Shown: positions 1-9,351 of the stretch, one piece after another
How positions within the stretch are numbered: position 1 is the stretch's first letter
How the letters are laid out: each line of letters opens with the position of its first letter
Assembly: GCF_008274825.1 (NCBI RefSeq)
Contig: NZ_CP030848.1
Coordinates: forward strand, 2,790,001 to 2,854,000
DNA from: Sphingobacterium hotanense
GTDB taxonomy: Bacteria > Bacteroidota > Bacteroidia > Sphingobacteriales > Sphingobacteriaceae
Direction of reading: 5' to 3'
Length of the DNA: 64,000 nt
Made by a program: the position numbers and the translations under genes
Notes under the pieces: generated by a model
Seen by the model: the letters and a program-made list of their open reading frames with translations, nothing else
Database searches by the model: none
What the model was told of the DNA's origin: nothing

Positions 1-1576
1 TTTCCAGCGTAGTTTTAGCGATTCCCCAACGTACTAAGTCGAAGAAACGGTGTCCTTCCATCGCTAACTCTAAGCGACGCTCAAAGCGCACTGCTTTAAG
101 TGCGAAATTCTTGTCTGGGAAGGATGGATAAGGTTTAACATTATATTTTGCTGCATTGACGCCAGAAGCTGTCTTCTTAGGCGCTAGGGTTGCTGCGCGT
201 GCTCGAACGGCATTTACTAACTTCAATGCATTCGCTAAGCTTCCTGCCTCAATTTCGCATTCAGCTGCCATTAAATATACATCCGCAAGACGGATGATAT
301 TTACATCTAAGCCGGTAATATAATATTCACCCGGAGCTGTCTGAACACCAAATAGAGATTTAGGCACCATCGTTTTGATTCCTACGAATGGACCACCGGT
401 TACTACCTCTCTAATCCATGAATCGCCCGCCATAGTACCCCAATCAAGGTATTGTACACCGCGACGGCCAACAGTATAGTCCAAACGTGGGTCGAACGCT
501 AGATTAACATTCAACTCATAATCTTCTTTCTGACTTGCTGGTAGGCCGAAATCCGACACATAAGGGTTTGTTCTGTAATTGTCTAACAATGGTAAACCAT
601 TTGCGTCTACCTTATATGCATTTACAAGGTCGATAGTAGGCTGATAAAATCCACAACAGTTAACTGGTGCAGTTCCTGACAATCCGGAAAGCATATCGCC
701 GACATTTCCATTCTCCGCATTTCCGTTAGAATTGATAGCATGTTTAGAAACGACAAGCGCTTCTGGGCCGTTTTCTTTTGTTACATCGAAGTTATTCCAA
801 AATGGCATGCTGGTTAGGTCTGTTCCTGCCATAACCGCATTGAACAAGGTCAGCGCCTCTGGATACTTTTTATTGTATAAAAGAACTTTTCCAAGATAAG
901 CCTGCGCAGCGCGTTTATTCATGCGTCCGGCATCATTATTATACTTTTGCTCGCTCAAGTTAGCAACGGCAAAGCGTAAGTCTTCCTCAATCTTAGGAAG
1001 CACATCAACATCGTTGCCAATCGTCAATGCCTGATCTGCGGTGGTATTTTCATCGAGGTATGGAATCTTCTTAAAGATTCTCCACAGATAGAAATAATAA
1101 TGCGCTCGTAGCATTTTGGTTTCGCCTTGAATTTGCTTTGCACGCTCTTCAGTGATTTCTTTTGTACCGCTTTGATCGGCAGCAAGCAATTTCAATGTAT
1201 TGTTACAGCGCAAGATGCCCTCGTAATAAACTTGCCACATGGTGCTCAAGTTATCATTGACGCTCGTTGCTTTATAACTTTCAATATTAGCCATGTAAGG
1301 TTGGTCTCCCCCTTCTGATCCTTTGTGGGCATTATCGGACGCCACTTCGCCAAATAGCCATTGGCTGGGTGCAGAGGCATAATTGCCCCAGGTTCCACTT
1401 ACATTACCATTTAAAATACTGTAGGCTCCTAACAGGGAACCTTCAACTCCTTCTTTATTTCCTACCTGTGGCTCAGAAAGCTCCCCTTGCGGCAGCTTCT
1501 GCAAGAAATCTTTCCCACATGAGCTCAGCGCTAATGCGCCAACAAATAGATAGGTATATAGTTTATATCGTTTCAT
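1..1576 (-). CDS. SusD/RagB family nutrient-binding lipoprotein, 3' end beyond window
   Basis: Reading starts at ATG 1576 and stays open for 525 codons to the window edge, so the C-terminus is missing. The N-terminus has a lipoprotein signal with lipobox around Cys20 (ALALSSCGKDFL), typical of SusD proteins that cap a SusC pore on the cell surface. SusD-like helical features include WQVYYEGILRCNNTL near residue 110 and RLADVYLMAAECEIEAG and FFDLVRWGIAKT near the end. It follows susC by 30 bases and is surely co-transcribed. The substrate cannot be read from the sequence; family membership is firm. Confidence 0.95.
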   Translation of the reverse strand, partial: MKRYKLYTYLFVGALALSSCGKDFLQKLPQGELSEPQVGNKEGVEGSLLGAYSILNGNVSGTWGNYASAPSQWLFGEVASDNAHKGSEGGDQPYMANIESYKATSVNDNLSTMWQVYYEGILRCNNTLKLLAADQSGTKEITEERAKQIQGETKMLRAHYYFYLWRIFKKIPYLDENTTADQALTIGNDVDVLPKIEEDLRFAVANLSEQKYNNDAGRMNKRAAQAYLGKVLLYNKKYPEALTLFNAVMAGTDLTSMPFWNNFDVTKENGPEALVVSKHAINSNGNAENGNVGDMLSGLSGTAPVNCCGFYQPTIDLVNAYKVDANGLPLLDNYRTNPYVSDFGLPASQKEDYELNVNLAFDPRLDYTVGRRGVQYLDWGTMAGDSWIREVVTGGPFVGIKTMVPKSLFGVQTAPGEYYITGLDVNIIRLADVYLMAAECEIEAGSLANALKLVNAVRARAATLAPKKTASGVNAAKYNVKPYPSFPDKNFALKAVRFERRLELAMEGHRFFDLVRWGIAKTTLE

Positions 1577-1606
1577 AATATTTGTTCTTTTGAAATAATA
1601 AAAATC

Positions 1607-4600
1607 TTAGAATCCTAAGCTTACGCCCAATGTGTACTGTCTTGATTGGGGATAAACTCCAAAGTCCACGCCCAATGCCGGGTAATCGGATGGTGTCGCT
1701 GAAATCTCTGGATCTAATCCAGTGTACTTCGTAATCGTGAATAGATTTGTTGCTCCAAAATAGATACGCATTTTATTGAAAGACGTATTCTGGCCAAACA
1801 ATTTTGTGGTATTCAAGTTATAACCGATCTGTAAGTTTTTAAGCTTTAAGAAACTACCATCTTGTATATAAAGCGATGAAGTAGCCACTTCCATTTCATT
1901 AAGATCGCCTTGACCAATGATTGATGGCACTTCGCTGCTCGTATTGTTCGGGCTCCACGCATCTAATAAACGCGTGCTGTATTGACCGTTGAACACTCCG
2001 AAATCTGTGAAATAACGAGTCGCTTCGTAAAGGTCATTACCTTGAGATCCGTAGAAGAATAAGGTCAGATCGAAGTCTTTGTAAGCAGCCGCTAAGTTTA
2101 ATGAGTAAACAAAATCAGGGTGTGGACTTCCGATAATGGTACGGTCAGCAGGATCGATCTTGCCATCACCATTGATATCTTTGTATTTTGCGCCGCCTTT
2201 GCGTGCTCCTGGATAGATCGGTGAATTTGACAATTCCGCGTCGTCGTTATAAACTCCATCAGCCTGATAACCATAGAAAGCACCGAACTCTTCTCCTGTC
2301 TTCAACAAAGAAGTCTGCATACTGCGGAAAGCTCCATAGTTTACTTGCGTAATCGACGGTGCTAAGGACACAACTTCATTCTTATACGTGGATATGGTAC
2401 CAGTGATGTCTAGGGTGAAAGGTTTTTCTTGACGGCGGCCATAGTGGTAACCTAAGCTAGCCTCGATACCACGATTGCGCATCTCGCCAATATTTTGGTA
2501 AGGCGAAGTTGCACGACCTACCGAAGTCGCAGGTAAAGGAACGCGGAATAACATGTCTTCCGTTGCTTTATTATACCAGTCGATGGAACCGTCCAAATCG
2601 CCTTGAAGTACAGCAAAGTCAATACCTAAGTTCAATGATTTTACTTGCTCCCATTTGATGTCTGGGTTCTGATAGTTACTTTTCCAGATACCTGTCACTA
2701 CCTCATTATTAATAGGATAAGACGATTGGGTTAAAGAAGCTCTATAGCGTGCCAAGTACTCATATGCACTGATGCGTTGGTTACCTGTCACCCCGTACCC
2801 TGCGCGTAATTTCAAATCGGTCAACCATTCGGCACCCTGAGCAAATTCTTCTTGAGAAATACGCCATGCACCGCTGATACCTGGGAATACCCCATATAGA
2901 TTGTTCTCACCGAAGTTCGATGAACCATCACGACGAACCGTAGCGCTCAATAGGTAGCGATCTTTATAAGAATAGTCAGCCTTACCCATTAAAGAGAACA
3001 TAGAGCCAACCGAACCTGATCCTCCGTTATTGATATTCGTACTACCGGCATCTAGATAGAAATAGTCCAAACTATTCAAGATGAAATAGCCATTTCTAGA
3101 GCCGTTGATACCTCTATTGCGATTGCTGATTGCCTCCGTACCTACGAGCACGTTTAAGCTATGGTCTTCTCCAAGGTTTGGTTTATAATTCAAGGTATTG
3201 GTCCAAGTCCATTCTGTAGTGTAACCGTGGTATTCGCTCATACCGTTGTTGAAAGATCCCTCCGTGAATTCCGGATTCGGATAGTTGTAGCTTAGGCCAT
3301 TGTAATTCTCATAACGGATACCGAAGCTTGTTCTAGCGGTCAGACCTTGGATTACATCGTATTCTGCAAATGCATTACCGAAGAAAAAGTTCTGACGATT
3401 CATATTGTCTTTCGCACGGTAGGACATCGCTACAGGGTTTTGACCATTACCCCATCCGCCTTTGGTTCCGGCGAAGTTTCCTCCTTCGTCATATACCGGA
3501 ACAACGTTCTGAATACGATATGCAAATCCCATTACCGAACCTTCCCCGATATATCCGCCGGCAGTATTCGGGTTCACCCCGAAGCCATAACCTTCCGTAT
3601 AGCTATATTGCAAATTCTCTCCAAAACGGAGTTTTTTGTTTAGAGCTGAGAATTGGGTATTCGTACGTCCATTGTAACGTCTGAAGCCGGTATGTATAAC
3701 GGTTCCTTTTTGATCCAAATAGCCCCCTGAGAAGGCGTAAGTTGCATTTTCGCTACCACCTGTTGCTCCAATTTGATAAGATTGGATGGGTGCGTTTTGC
3801 GACAGTTCGTCGAACCAATTGGTTCCCTCTTTGTTGGCTTTGGTTATTTGGTAGAAGTTGTTTGCATCTTTTAAGTTATAATAGTATTTCGACATTTCCA
3901 CGTCTGCCGGCGTAATATCTTTATTTTTTGCACCGGCAAGTAGGTAATCAGGAACAACATTATTCGTTCCGAATAAGGTATTCTTCATATCGACAACTTG
4001 CTGAGGACTCAGCATTTTTGGAAATGCTCCCCTATTCGGCACGCCGACACCGGCATAAGCGTCTACATTGACCAAGGTTTTTCCTGCTTTTCCCGATTTT
4101 GTTGTAATAATTACAACACCATTGTTAGCACGAGCACCATAAATGGACGCCGCGGAAGCATCTTTCAAAACCTGCATGGTCTCGATATCGTTCTGGTTGA
4201 ACCAGCTTAACTTTCCTTCATACGGAACGCCATCGATTACATATAAGGGTTCATTGTTATTGATCGTACTGTAACCGCGAATACGGATTTGAGGCGTGGA
4301 ACCTGGAGCACCATCGTTGACAATCTGTACCCCTGTTGCTCGCCCTTGTAAAGCTTCCACTGCAGTGGCTGCCGGTTGTGATTTTAACTGGCTTACATTT
4401 ACGACCGCAACAGATCCCGTCAAATCTTTCTTGCGCTGAGCACCATAGCCCGTTACTACGACCTCTTCGAAGGTAGTTTTGTCAACCCCCATTTCAATCG
4501 TGATGTTTTGAGAAACCGAAGTAACAACAGAGGAAGCCTTTAGATAGCCGATGTAGGAAACTTCCAGCACGTCATTTGCTGAAGCACTAATCTCAAAATT

Positions 4601-4870
4601 ACCAGCATCATCGGTAGAAGTGGCAGTCGATTTGCCGACCACTTTTACAGTGGCTCCAGCAATTGGCTCTTTTGTATTAGCATCTAATACACGGCCTTTT
4701 ACGGTAGATTGTACCGCATGTAGTGGATGGGTTGATATCCTATTCCATAGGTTACCTTCGGCAACAGCCATATTGCTGAATGACAAAAGTCCCAAAGAAA
4801 GCAGGAAACCGCCCCTCAGCAGCCCTTTAGGAATGTAAGAGCCACTAATGGTTTTAATTGATTTTCCCAT
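1607..4870 (-). CDS. SusC/RagA family TonB-linked outer membrane protein
   Basis: A 1087-residue TonB-dependent transporter. It has an N-terminal export signal, a carboxypeptidase-regulatory-like beta-sandwich from about residue 57 (VKGRVLDANTKEPIAGATV), a plug domain beginning around residue 140 (GYGAQRKKDLTGSVAVV), and a long beta-barrel ending in phenylalanine (LGVSLGF). No STN domain is apparent, so sigma/anti-sigma signalling through this receptor is not suggested. It is paired with the susD gene just downstream and would import an oligosaccharide or other polymer fragment into the periplasm using TonB energy. No glycoside hydrolase lies beside it in view, so the substrate is unknown. 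Confidence 0.96.
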   Translation of the reverse strand: MGKSIKTISGSYIPKGLLRGGFLLSLGLLSFSNMAVAEGNLWNRISTHPLHAVQSTVKGRVLDANTKEPIAGATVKVVGKSTATSTDDAGNFEISASANDVLEVSYIGYLKASSVVTSVSQNITIEMGVDKTTFEEVVVTGYGAQRKKDLTGSVAVVNVSQLKSQPAATAVEALQGRATGVQIVNDGAPGSTPQIRIRGYSTINNNEPLYVIDGVPYEGKLSWFNQNDIETMQVLKDASAASIYGARANNGVVIITTKSGKAGKTLVNVDAYAGVGVPNRGAFPKMLSPQQVVDMKNTLFGTNNVVPDYLLAGAKNKDITPADVEMSKYYYNLKDANNFYQITKANKEGTNWFDELSQNAPIQSYQIGATGGSENATYAFSGGYLDQKGTVIHTGFRRYNGRTNTQFSALNKKLRFGENLQYSYTEGYGFGVNPNTAGGYIGEGSVMGFAYRIQNVVPVYDEGGNFAGTKGGWGNGQNPVAMSYRAKDNMNRQNFFFGNAFAEYDVIQGLTARTSFGIRYENYNGLSYNYPNPEFTEGSFNNGMSEYHGYTTEWTWTNTLNYKPNLGEDHSLNVLVGTEAISNRNRGINGSRNGYFILNSLDYFYLDAGSTNINNGGSGSVGSMFSLMGKADYSYKDRYLLSATVRRDGSSNFGENNLYGVFPGISGAWRISQEEFAQGAEWLTDLKLRAGYGVTGNQRISAYEYLARYRASLTQSSYPINNEVVTGIWKSNYQNPDIKWEQVKSLNLGIDFAVLQGDLDGSIDWYNKATEDMLFRVPLPATSVGRATSPYQNIGEMRNRGIEASLGYHYGRRQEKPFTLDITGTISTYKNEVVSLAPSITQVNYGAFRSMQTSLLKTGEEFGAFYGYQADGVYNDDAELSNSPIYPGARKGGAKYKDINGDGKIDPADRTIIGSPHPDFVYSLNLAAAYKDFDLTLFFYGSQGNDLYEATRYFTDFGVFNGQYSTRLLDAWSPNNTSSEVPSIIGQGDLNEMEVATSSLYIQDGSFLKLKNLQIGYNLNTTKLFGQNTSFNKMRIYFGATNLFTITKYTGLDPEISATPSDYPALGVDFGVYPQSRQYTLGVSLGF

Positions 4871-5356
4871 AGTTTAATATATTAGTTGTTTTGTTGTTTT
4901 ATTGGAGTTGGGTAATGGTTACATATGCAAATATTTTTAATTAAACAATGCCCTAATAGTTACAATAAATCCTTGATATGAAAGAATACATCTATTAGGT
5001 TATGATATCTTGGTAAATTCCCAAAATTTTATGCAATAGCATTCCATGCCATCGAATTACGTTAGCTAGAATATCAATGCAAATCGTGTGGAAATTACAC
5101 TAAGTACTTTTGCGAAGGGAAAGGGTGTAAGTGTGTTTCATGTTTGTTCGTTTAAATTAGCTATGAATGTTTATAAATGGCCTCTTCACGATGCGGAATC
5201 TCTAGTTGGTGAATCCTATCCGCTCCTCCTCACTTATTAGGTTCTATACTACAAGTTACGTAAAGCCTTGAATAAAAAAAATATTTTTGCAACATTTTTT
5301 TTACAGACAAAAAAAAGGAGACTGATTTAGCCTCCTTCTATATTTTTACATCGTTC
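4871..5356. other. Intergenic region upstream of susC
   Basis: No supported gene in these 486 bases. It should hold the susC promoter reading leftward. On the plus strand a TACTTTTG box (about 5104-5111) resembles a Bacteroidota -7 element and a 25-codon ORF follows at 5163, but nothing else supports a gene. The right end contains the terminator of the ThuA-like gene. Confidence 0.5.
5306..5337 (-). terminator. Rho-independent terminator of ThuA-like gene
   Basis: Read on the minus strand, AAGGAG (5332-5337) pairs with CTCCTT (5315-5320) and is followed by a run of eight T. It lies 20 bases past the stop of the gene at 5357. Confidence 0.85.
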
Positions 5357-6082
5357 TTATAAGCCTAGCACATAGCGTATTCCTCCGACCACATGCTTTT
5401 GAAAAGCGATAGAATCAAAAGATTCTTTGGTATGCCCCAACCCAGTATAAAACATCCGTGCGCCTTCAAATTCCTGAAACCAAGCGATGGGGTGAACTTC
5501 GCCCATTTTACCGCCTTCGTAAGACTTCTCATCTAGATTCATCAAAACATTAAGACCTGATTGAACGTCTTTGAAATCATACCATTCATCTTTGTGCAGC
5601 CATATCATGTTTAAATGCTCGGTTGCAGGGTGCTTTCTATTTAAAACTTGGAGTTTGGCTTCTTGAACTTTGGGATGGCTCAAGAAATACGCGCCAACCA
5701 ATTGATTATACCACGGCCAGTCATGTTCTGTATCTGTTGCAGCATGAATGCCCATAAAGCCTTTGCCAGAGCGTATATACTTCTGAAATGCAACCTTCTG
5801 CTCTTCATTGAAGATGGTACCTGTAGTACTGAAGAAAAGAACGGCATCAAAGGTCGCTAGGGAATCTGATAAGAATAGATTTGCGTCCTCTGAATGCACT
5901 GATTGTATACCAATTTCTGCATAGAGCTTTTTCAACACTTCAACGCCCTTTTCAATATTGTCATGTCGAAAGCCTGCGGTCTTCGTAAAGATCAACACTT
6001 TCTTCGACGCCGCATAACTAATGCCCGATAATCCGAAGAGAGTAATCATCAATAGCACTATGAACACCGCGTACTTCTTCAT
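5357..6082 (-). CDS. ThuA-like domain protein, secreted
   Basis: A 241-residue protein with a cleavable signal peptide (residues 1 to about 25, ending SYAAS) followed by a ThuA-like glutamine-amidotransferase-fold domain. Family-typical stretches are KVLIFTKTAGFRHDNIEKG near the mature N-terminus, GKGFMGIHAATDTEHDWPW in the middle and ARMFYTGLGHTKESF near the end. ThuA is linked to trehalose utilisation in rhizobia, and many Bacteroidota homologues sit in carbohydrate loci, but the reaction is not settled. It starts 3 bases after the aroB stop, so it probably shares that transcript, and ends at a strong terminator. Family assignment is firm, function open. Confidence 0.9.
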   Translation of the reverse strand: MKKYAVFIVLLMITLFGLSGISYAASKKVLIFTKTAGFRHDNIEKGVEVLKKLYAEIGIQSVHSEDANLFLSDSLATFDAVLFFSTTGTIFNEEQKVAFQKYIRSGKGFMGIHAATDTEHDWPWYNQLVGAYFLSHPKVQEAKLQVLNRKHPATEHLNMIWLHKDEWYDFKDVQSGLNVLMNLDEKSYEGGKMGEVHPIAWFQEFEGARMFYTGLGHTKESFDSIAFQKHVVGGIRYVLGL

Positions 6083-6085
6083 AAT

Positions 6086-7150
6086 CTATTTAGTTAAGTT
6101 TCTGTAGTAATCTAAACTCTCGATAATAAGATCTTCATCGACATATTTGTTGTAATCGCAATCGCCAATGCTACGTAACAATGCAAATCCTAATTGGTTA
6201 TTCTCGTTTTTCTTATCATTGCGCATTAAGTCGACTAACACAGGATAAATCGATGGATCGATGGAATAAGCTGGATAGACAGCCTTCAAGTACTGTACAA
6301 TATCTTCCAACTCGGTATCATCAAGATTATTCACGCGATGGGAAAGGTAAGCCTCGCAGATCATACCAATAGCGATCGCTTCGCCATGCAATAAGGGAGA
6401 TTGATCATTCACCAAAGAATAGCCTTCGATAGCATGGCCAATAGTATGTCCGAAGTTTAAGATCTTACGTAAACCCTTTTCTGTCGGATCTTCCGTGATT
6501 ACCTTATTTTTAATCTGAACAGACTCATATACGATCTCATTCGGCACAACGGGCAATGTCAATGACCTACATTTATTGTATAAATCCTTGTCTTGAATTA
6601 AGCCGTGTTTGATGATTTCTGCGAATCCGGAGCGAATCTGCCGGTCATCTAAGGTTTTCAAAAATACCGTAGAGATAAACACAGCCTGTGGCTGAGTAAA
6701 AGTCCCAATGATATTTTTGACGTTGTCTAGATCAATACCTGTCTTTCCACCTACCGAAGCATCTACCTGAGACAGCAATGTCGTCGGTACATTAATAAAG
6801 TCTATCCCTCTTTTATAAGTTGCTGCTGCGAATCCGCCCATGTCTGTAACAACGCCACCTCCTAGATTTAACATTAGCGCTTTTCGATCAGCACCGAAGT
6901 CAAGCATCGTCTTCCATACACCGATACAGAAGTCAATATTCTTGTTCTCTTCGCCGGGATCTACTTCAATAATGTCATAATCCAAAATATCCGGAATTGA
7001 CGCCTGTAACACAGGTAAGCAATGATCATTCGTATTGCGGTCTACAAGTATTAATAGTTGGGAGTAGTCGTGATCAATCAAAAAAGACTGTAGTTCGTTC
7101 AAATCATCTTCAAACACCACGTCATAACCTAAGCTTGTTATCTTTTTCAT
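6086..7150 (-). CDS. aroB: 3-dehydroquinate synthase
   Basis: A 354-residue protein converting DAHP to 3-dehydroquinate, the second step of the shikimate pathway, in the cytoplasm. The NAD-binding glycine stretch LNLGGGVVTDMGGFAAATYK is present, as are KILNFGHTIGHAIEGYS and LLHGEAIAIGM, which carry the metal-binding His and Glu residues of the family. Length is normal. It lies 35 bases after a small S4-domain gene and 3 bases before the ThuA-like gene, giving a three-gene minus-strand unit. Other shikimate genes are not in view. Confidence 0.97.
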   Translation of the reverse strand: MKKITSLGYDVVFEDDLNELQSFLIDHDYSQLLILVDRNTNDHCLPVLQASIPDILDYDIIEVDPGEENKNIDFCIGVWKTMLDFGADRKALMLNLGGGVVTDMGGFAAATYKRGIDFINVPTTLLSQVDASVGGKTGIDLDNVKNIIGTFTQPQAVFISTVFLKTLDDRQIRSGFAEIIKHGLIQDKDLYNKCRSLTLPVVPNEIVYESVQIKNKVITEDPTEKGLRKILNFGHTIGHAIEGYSLVNDQSPLLHGEAIAIGMICEAYLSHRVNNLDDTELEDIVQYLKAVYPAYSIDPSIYPVLVDLMRNDKKNENNQLGFALLRSIGDCDYNKYVDEDLIIESLDYYRNLTK

Positions 7151-7185
7151 AATGTAATTTCAGCCTAAAGATAGGATTTTTAACG

Positions 7186-7392
7186 TTAAATTATCTTTAC
7201 TTTATTCCCATCAAATTCGACGATATCTCCTACTTTAACTTTCAAGCGCTTTCTAAGATCGACCTCGCCATTGTACTTAACCAATCCCTCTTCAACGACC
7301 CATTGCGCCATCGCTCCGTGTTCAACCCAATTCATGACTTTCAATAATTGGATCATCTGAATGAACTCCCCTTTTAGTGTAAACGTTTGCAT
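7186..7392 (-). CDS. S4-domain RNA-binding protein (YbcJ-like)
   Basis: A 68-residue protein when started at ATG 7392; a TTG two codons upstream is also in frame but less likely. It is almost entirely an S4 RNA-binding fold, with VMNWVEHGAMAQWVVEEGLV followed by KYNGEVDLRKRLKVKVGD, the pattern of E. coli YbcJ. Such proteins bind structured RNA, but a target is not established. It lies 35 bases upstream of aroB on the same strand and diverges from the proline dehydrogenase gene. Confidence 0.85.
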   Translation of the reverse strand: MQTFTLKGEFIQMIQLLKVMNWVEHGAMAQWVVEEGLVKYNGEVDLRKRLKVKVGDIVEFDGNKVKII

Positions 7393-7458
7393 AAACAAAA
7401 ATATGCAATTGACAACTTTTTACAACCTTCCCATTAAAATAATCTACAATTAATTAAC

Positions 7459-7466
7459 TACTTTTG
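7459..7466 (+). promoter_or_regulatory. -7 box of the proline dehydrogenase promoter
   Basis: TACTTTTG matches the Bacteroidota primary-sigma -7 consensus TAnnTTTG and lies 23 bases before the ATG at 7490. No good -33 TTTG is seen at the usual distance. Confidence 0.6.
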
Positions 7467-7489
7467 CAGAATATATAAAATATAGTATC

Positions 7490-8680
7490 ATGGATATATC
7501 AACGCCTACAAAGCTTGACTTTAACAATACCGAAATCGCTTTTAAAAACAAAAGTGATAAGGATTTAAACAAGGCTTATTGGTTGTTCAAAATGGTAGCA
7601 AGCAATACCTTGATTAAAATTGGTACTCCCATTACCAATTTCTCCCTGAATATTGGACTTCCAATAACGGGGATCATTAAAAACACAATTTATAAACAAT
7701 TCTGTGGTGGCGAAAGCATCGACGACTGTTATAACGCCATCCAAGATCTAGGTAAGGGAAATGTCACGACTATCCTAGATTATTCGGTGGAAGGCGAAGA
7801 CTCGGAAGCTAGTTTCGACGAAACTTGCAAAGAGATTTTAAGAACCGTTGTATCCGCAAAAACGAATCCATTGATTTCATTCTGTGTGTTCAAACCTACA
7901 GGACTTGGTCGCTTTGATTTATTCGCGAAAATTGATGCTAAACAGACTTTAACGAGCGAAGAAAAAGCAGAATACGAACGCTTGTACGATCGTTGTGATC
8001 AAATCTGTAAAGCATGTTATGAGGCAGATATCCCAGTCCTTATCGATGCGGAGCACTCGTGGATCCAAGATACTATCGACGACATCGCAAGAGAGATGAT
8101 GGAGAAATACAATCAGCAAAAACCGATTGTTTATAATACATATCAATTATACAGACACGACAAACTAGCATCGTTGAAAGCGGATTTCGCATACGCTGAA
8201 ACGCAAAACTTCTTCTTAGGTGCTAAAATCGTACGTGGAGCTTATATGGAGATTGAGCGTGAAAGAGCTAAAGAGAATGGGTATCAATCGCCAATCCAAC
8301 CTAACAAACCAGCATCAGATAATGACTATAACGATGCAATCTACTTTATGTTAGATCACATTGATCGTATTGGTTTTATGGCAGGTACGCATAACGAGGA
8401 ATCTTGCCGTATCTTAACTGAAGAATTAGAAAAACGTAATATTCCACATAACCACCCGCATGTGTTCTTCGCACAGCTACTAGGAATGTCAGACAACTTG
8501 TCGTTCAACTTAGGAGCATCGGGATACAATGTGGCTAAATACATGCCATACGGCCCTGTAAAATCAGTAATGCCTTATTTATTCCGTCGTGCACAAGAAA
8601 ACACGTCGGTTGGAGGACAGACTGGACGCGAGTTAAGCTTGATTATGAAAGAGCTTAAGCGCCGTAAAGCATCAAGATAA
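7490..8680 (+). CDS. Proline dehydrogenase
   Basis: A 396-residue stand-alone proline dehydrogenase, which oxidises L-proline to pyrroline-5-carboxylate with FAD and passes electrons to the quinone pool. Family signatures include VLIDAEHSWIQDTIDDIARE, GAKIVRGAYMEIERERAKE and, near the C-terminus, LFRRAQENTSVGGQTGREL, which holds the paired arginines that bind the proline carboxylate. It lacks the P5C dehydrogenase half of PutA, as usual in this phylum. It is monocistronic: a TAnnTTTG promoter precedes it and a hairpin terminator follows 10 bases after the stop. Confidence 0.95.
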   Translation: MDISTPTKLDFNNTEIAFKNKSDKDLNKAYWLFKMVASNTLIKIGTPITNFSLNIGLPITGIIKNTIYKQFCGGESIDDCYNAIQDLGKGNVTTILDYSVEGEDSEASFDETCKEILRTVVSAKTNPLISFCVFKPTGLGRFDLFAKIDAKQTLTSEEKAEYERLYDRCDQICKACYEADIPVLIDAEHSWIQDTIDDIAREMMEKYNQQKPIVYNTYQLYRHDKLASLKADFAYAETQNFFLGAKIVRGAYMEIERERAKENGYQSPIQPNKPASDNDYNDAIYFMLDHIDRIGFMAGTHNEESCRILTEELEKRNIPHNHPHVFFAQLLGMSDNLSFNLGASGYNVAKYMPYGPVKSVMPYLFRRAQENTSVGGQTGRELSLIMKELKRRKASR

Positions 8681-8689
8681 TTCAACTTG

Positions 8690-8720
8690 AAGAAAGTCTC
8701 CCATTTGCGGAGACTTTCTT
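8690..8720 (+). terminator. Hairpin terminator after proline dehydrogenase
   Basis: AAGAAAGTCTCC (8690-8701) pairs perfectly over 12 bp with GGAGACTTTCTT (8709-8720) around a 7-base loop. There is no long T run after it; instead a -7 promoter box begins at its last base, so termination and initiation signals abut. Confidence 0.75.
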
Positions 8721-8727
8721 ACCTTTG
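8720..8727 (+). promoter_or_regulatory. -7 box directly before HAD phosphatase start
   Basis: TACCTTTG fits TAnnTTTG and ends only 4 bases before ATG 8732. If the start site lies the usual few bases downstream, the message would have almost no 5' leader. Confidence 0.6.
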
Positions 8728-8731
8728 TGCC

Positions 8732-9343
8732 ATGAATGAACAATCATTGCACAAATACCTTAAACTAAAAGAACTTTCCTCTCCCTTCAAAGCGTTATTA
8801 TTTGATGTCGATGGCACACTAGCCGACAATATCTACGCACATAAAGCCGCTTATGTCGCGGTATCAAAAGAGTACGGCGTTGATTTAGATCCCGATTTAA
8901 TCGACGAAACAGCAGGATGGCCAACTATTGCCGTAGCAGAAGAAATCAGCAAACGCTATCAGGTAGAATTAGATTACGAAATCTTCGCAAAAAGAAAATC
9001 TGCAATATTCATTCATGACTTTATTCAACAAACCCAACCCGTAGACTACGTGCGTCAGGTATTATTTGATTATCACGGCATAAAGAAAATAGGTGTTGTA
9101 TCGGGCGGAACTCGCTCAACATTGAATATAACGCTAGATGTCATTGACGTGAAAGGCAAATATGAAACCTTGGTATGCGCGGGAGATACTGAATTTGGAA
9201 AACCCTCCCCTCAGCCCTTCTTATTGGCAGCAGAACATTTACAAGTAGATCCTAAAGACTGTCTAGTATTCGAAGATGGCGACCCTGGTGTCCAAGGTGC
9301 CATCGCGGCGGGAATGTCCTGGGTCAGGATCGATGAAATATAA
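8732..9343 (+). CDS. HAD-superfamily phosphatase (beta-phosphoglucomutase-like)
   Basis: A 203-residue haloacid-dehalogenase-type hydrolase. Motif I is LLFDVDGTLAD with nucleophile Asp25 and acid/base Asp27; motif II is GVVSGGTRST; motif III/IV are FGKPSPQPFLLAAEHL and CLVFEDGDPGVQGAIAAGM. A helical cap lies between motifs I and II, so small phosphorylated metabolites are the likely substrates, but none can be named. ATG 8732 is preferred over an in-frame TTG at 8687, because the latter would place the start inside the terminator hairpin. Confidence 0.88.
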   Translation: MNEQSLHKYLKLKELSSPFKALLFDVDGTLADNIYAHKAAYVAVSKEYGVDLDPDLIDETAGWPTIAVAEEISKRYQVELDYEIFAKRKSAIFIHDFIQQTQPVDYVRQVLFDYHGIKKIGVVSGGTRSTLNITLDVIDVKGKYETLVCAGDTEFGKPSPQPFLLAAEHLQVDPKDCLVFEDGDPGVQGAIAAGMSWVRIDEI

Positions 9344-9351
9344 ACTAGTGC

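Noticed and set aside
5163..5240. 25-codon ORF behind a -7-like box upstream of susC
   Set aside because: Short, no homology or coding signs beyond one promoter-like octamer.
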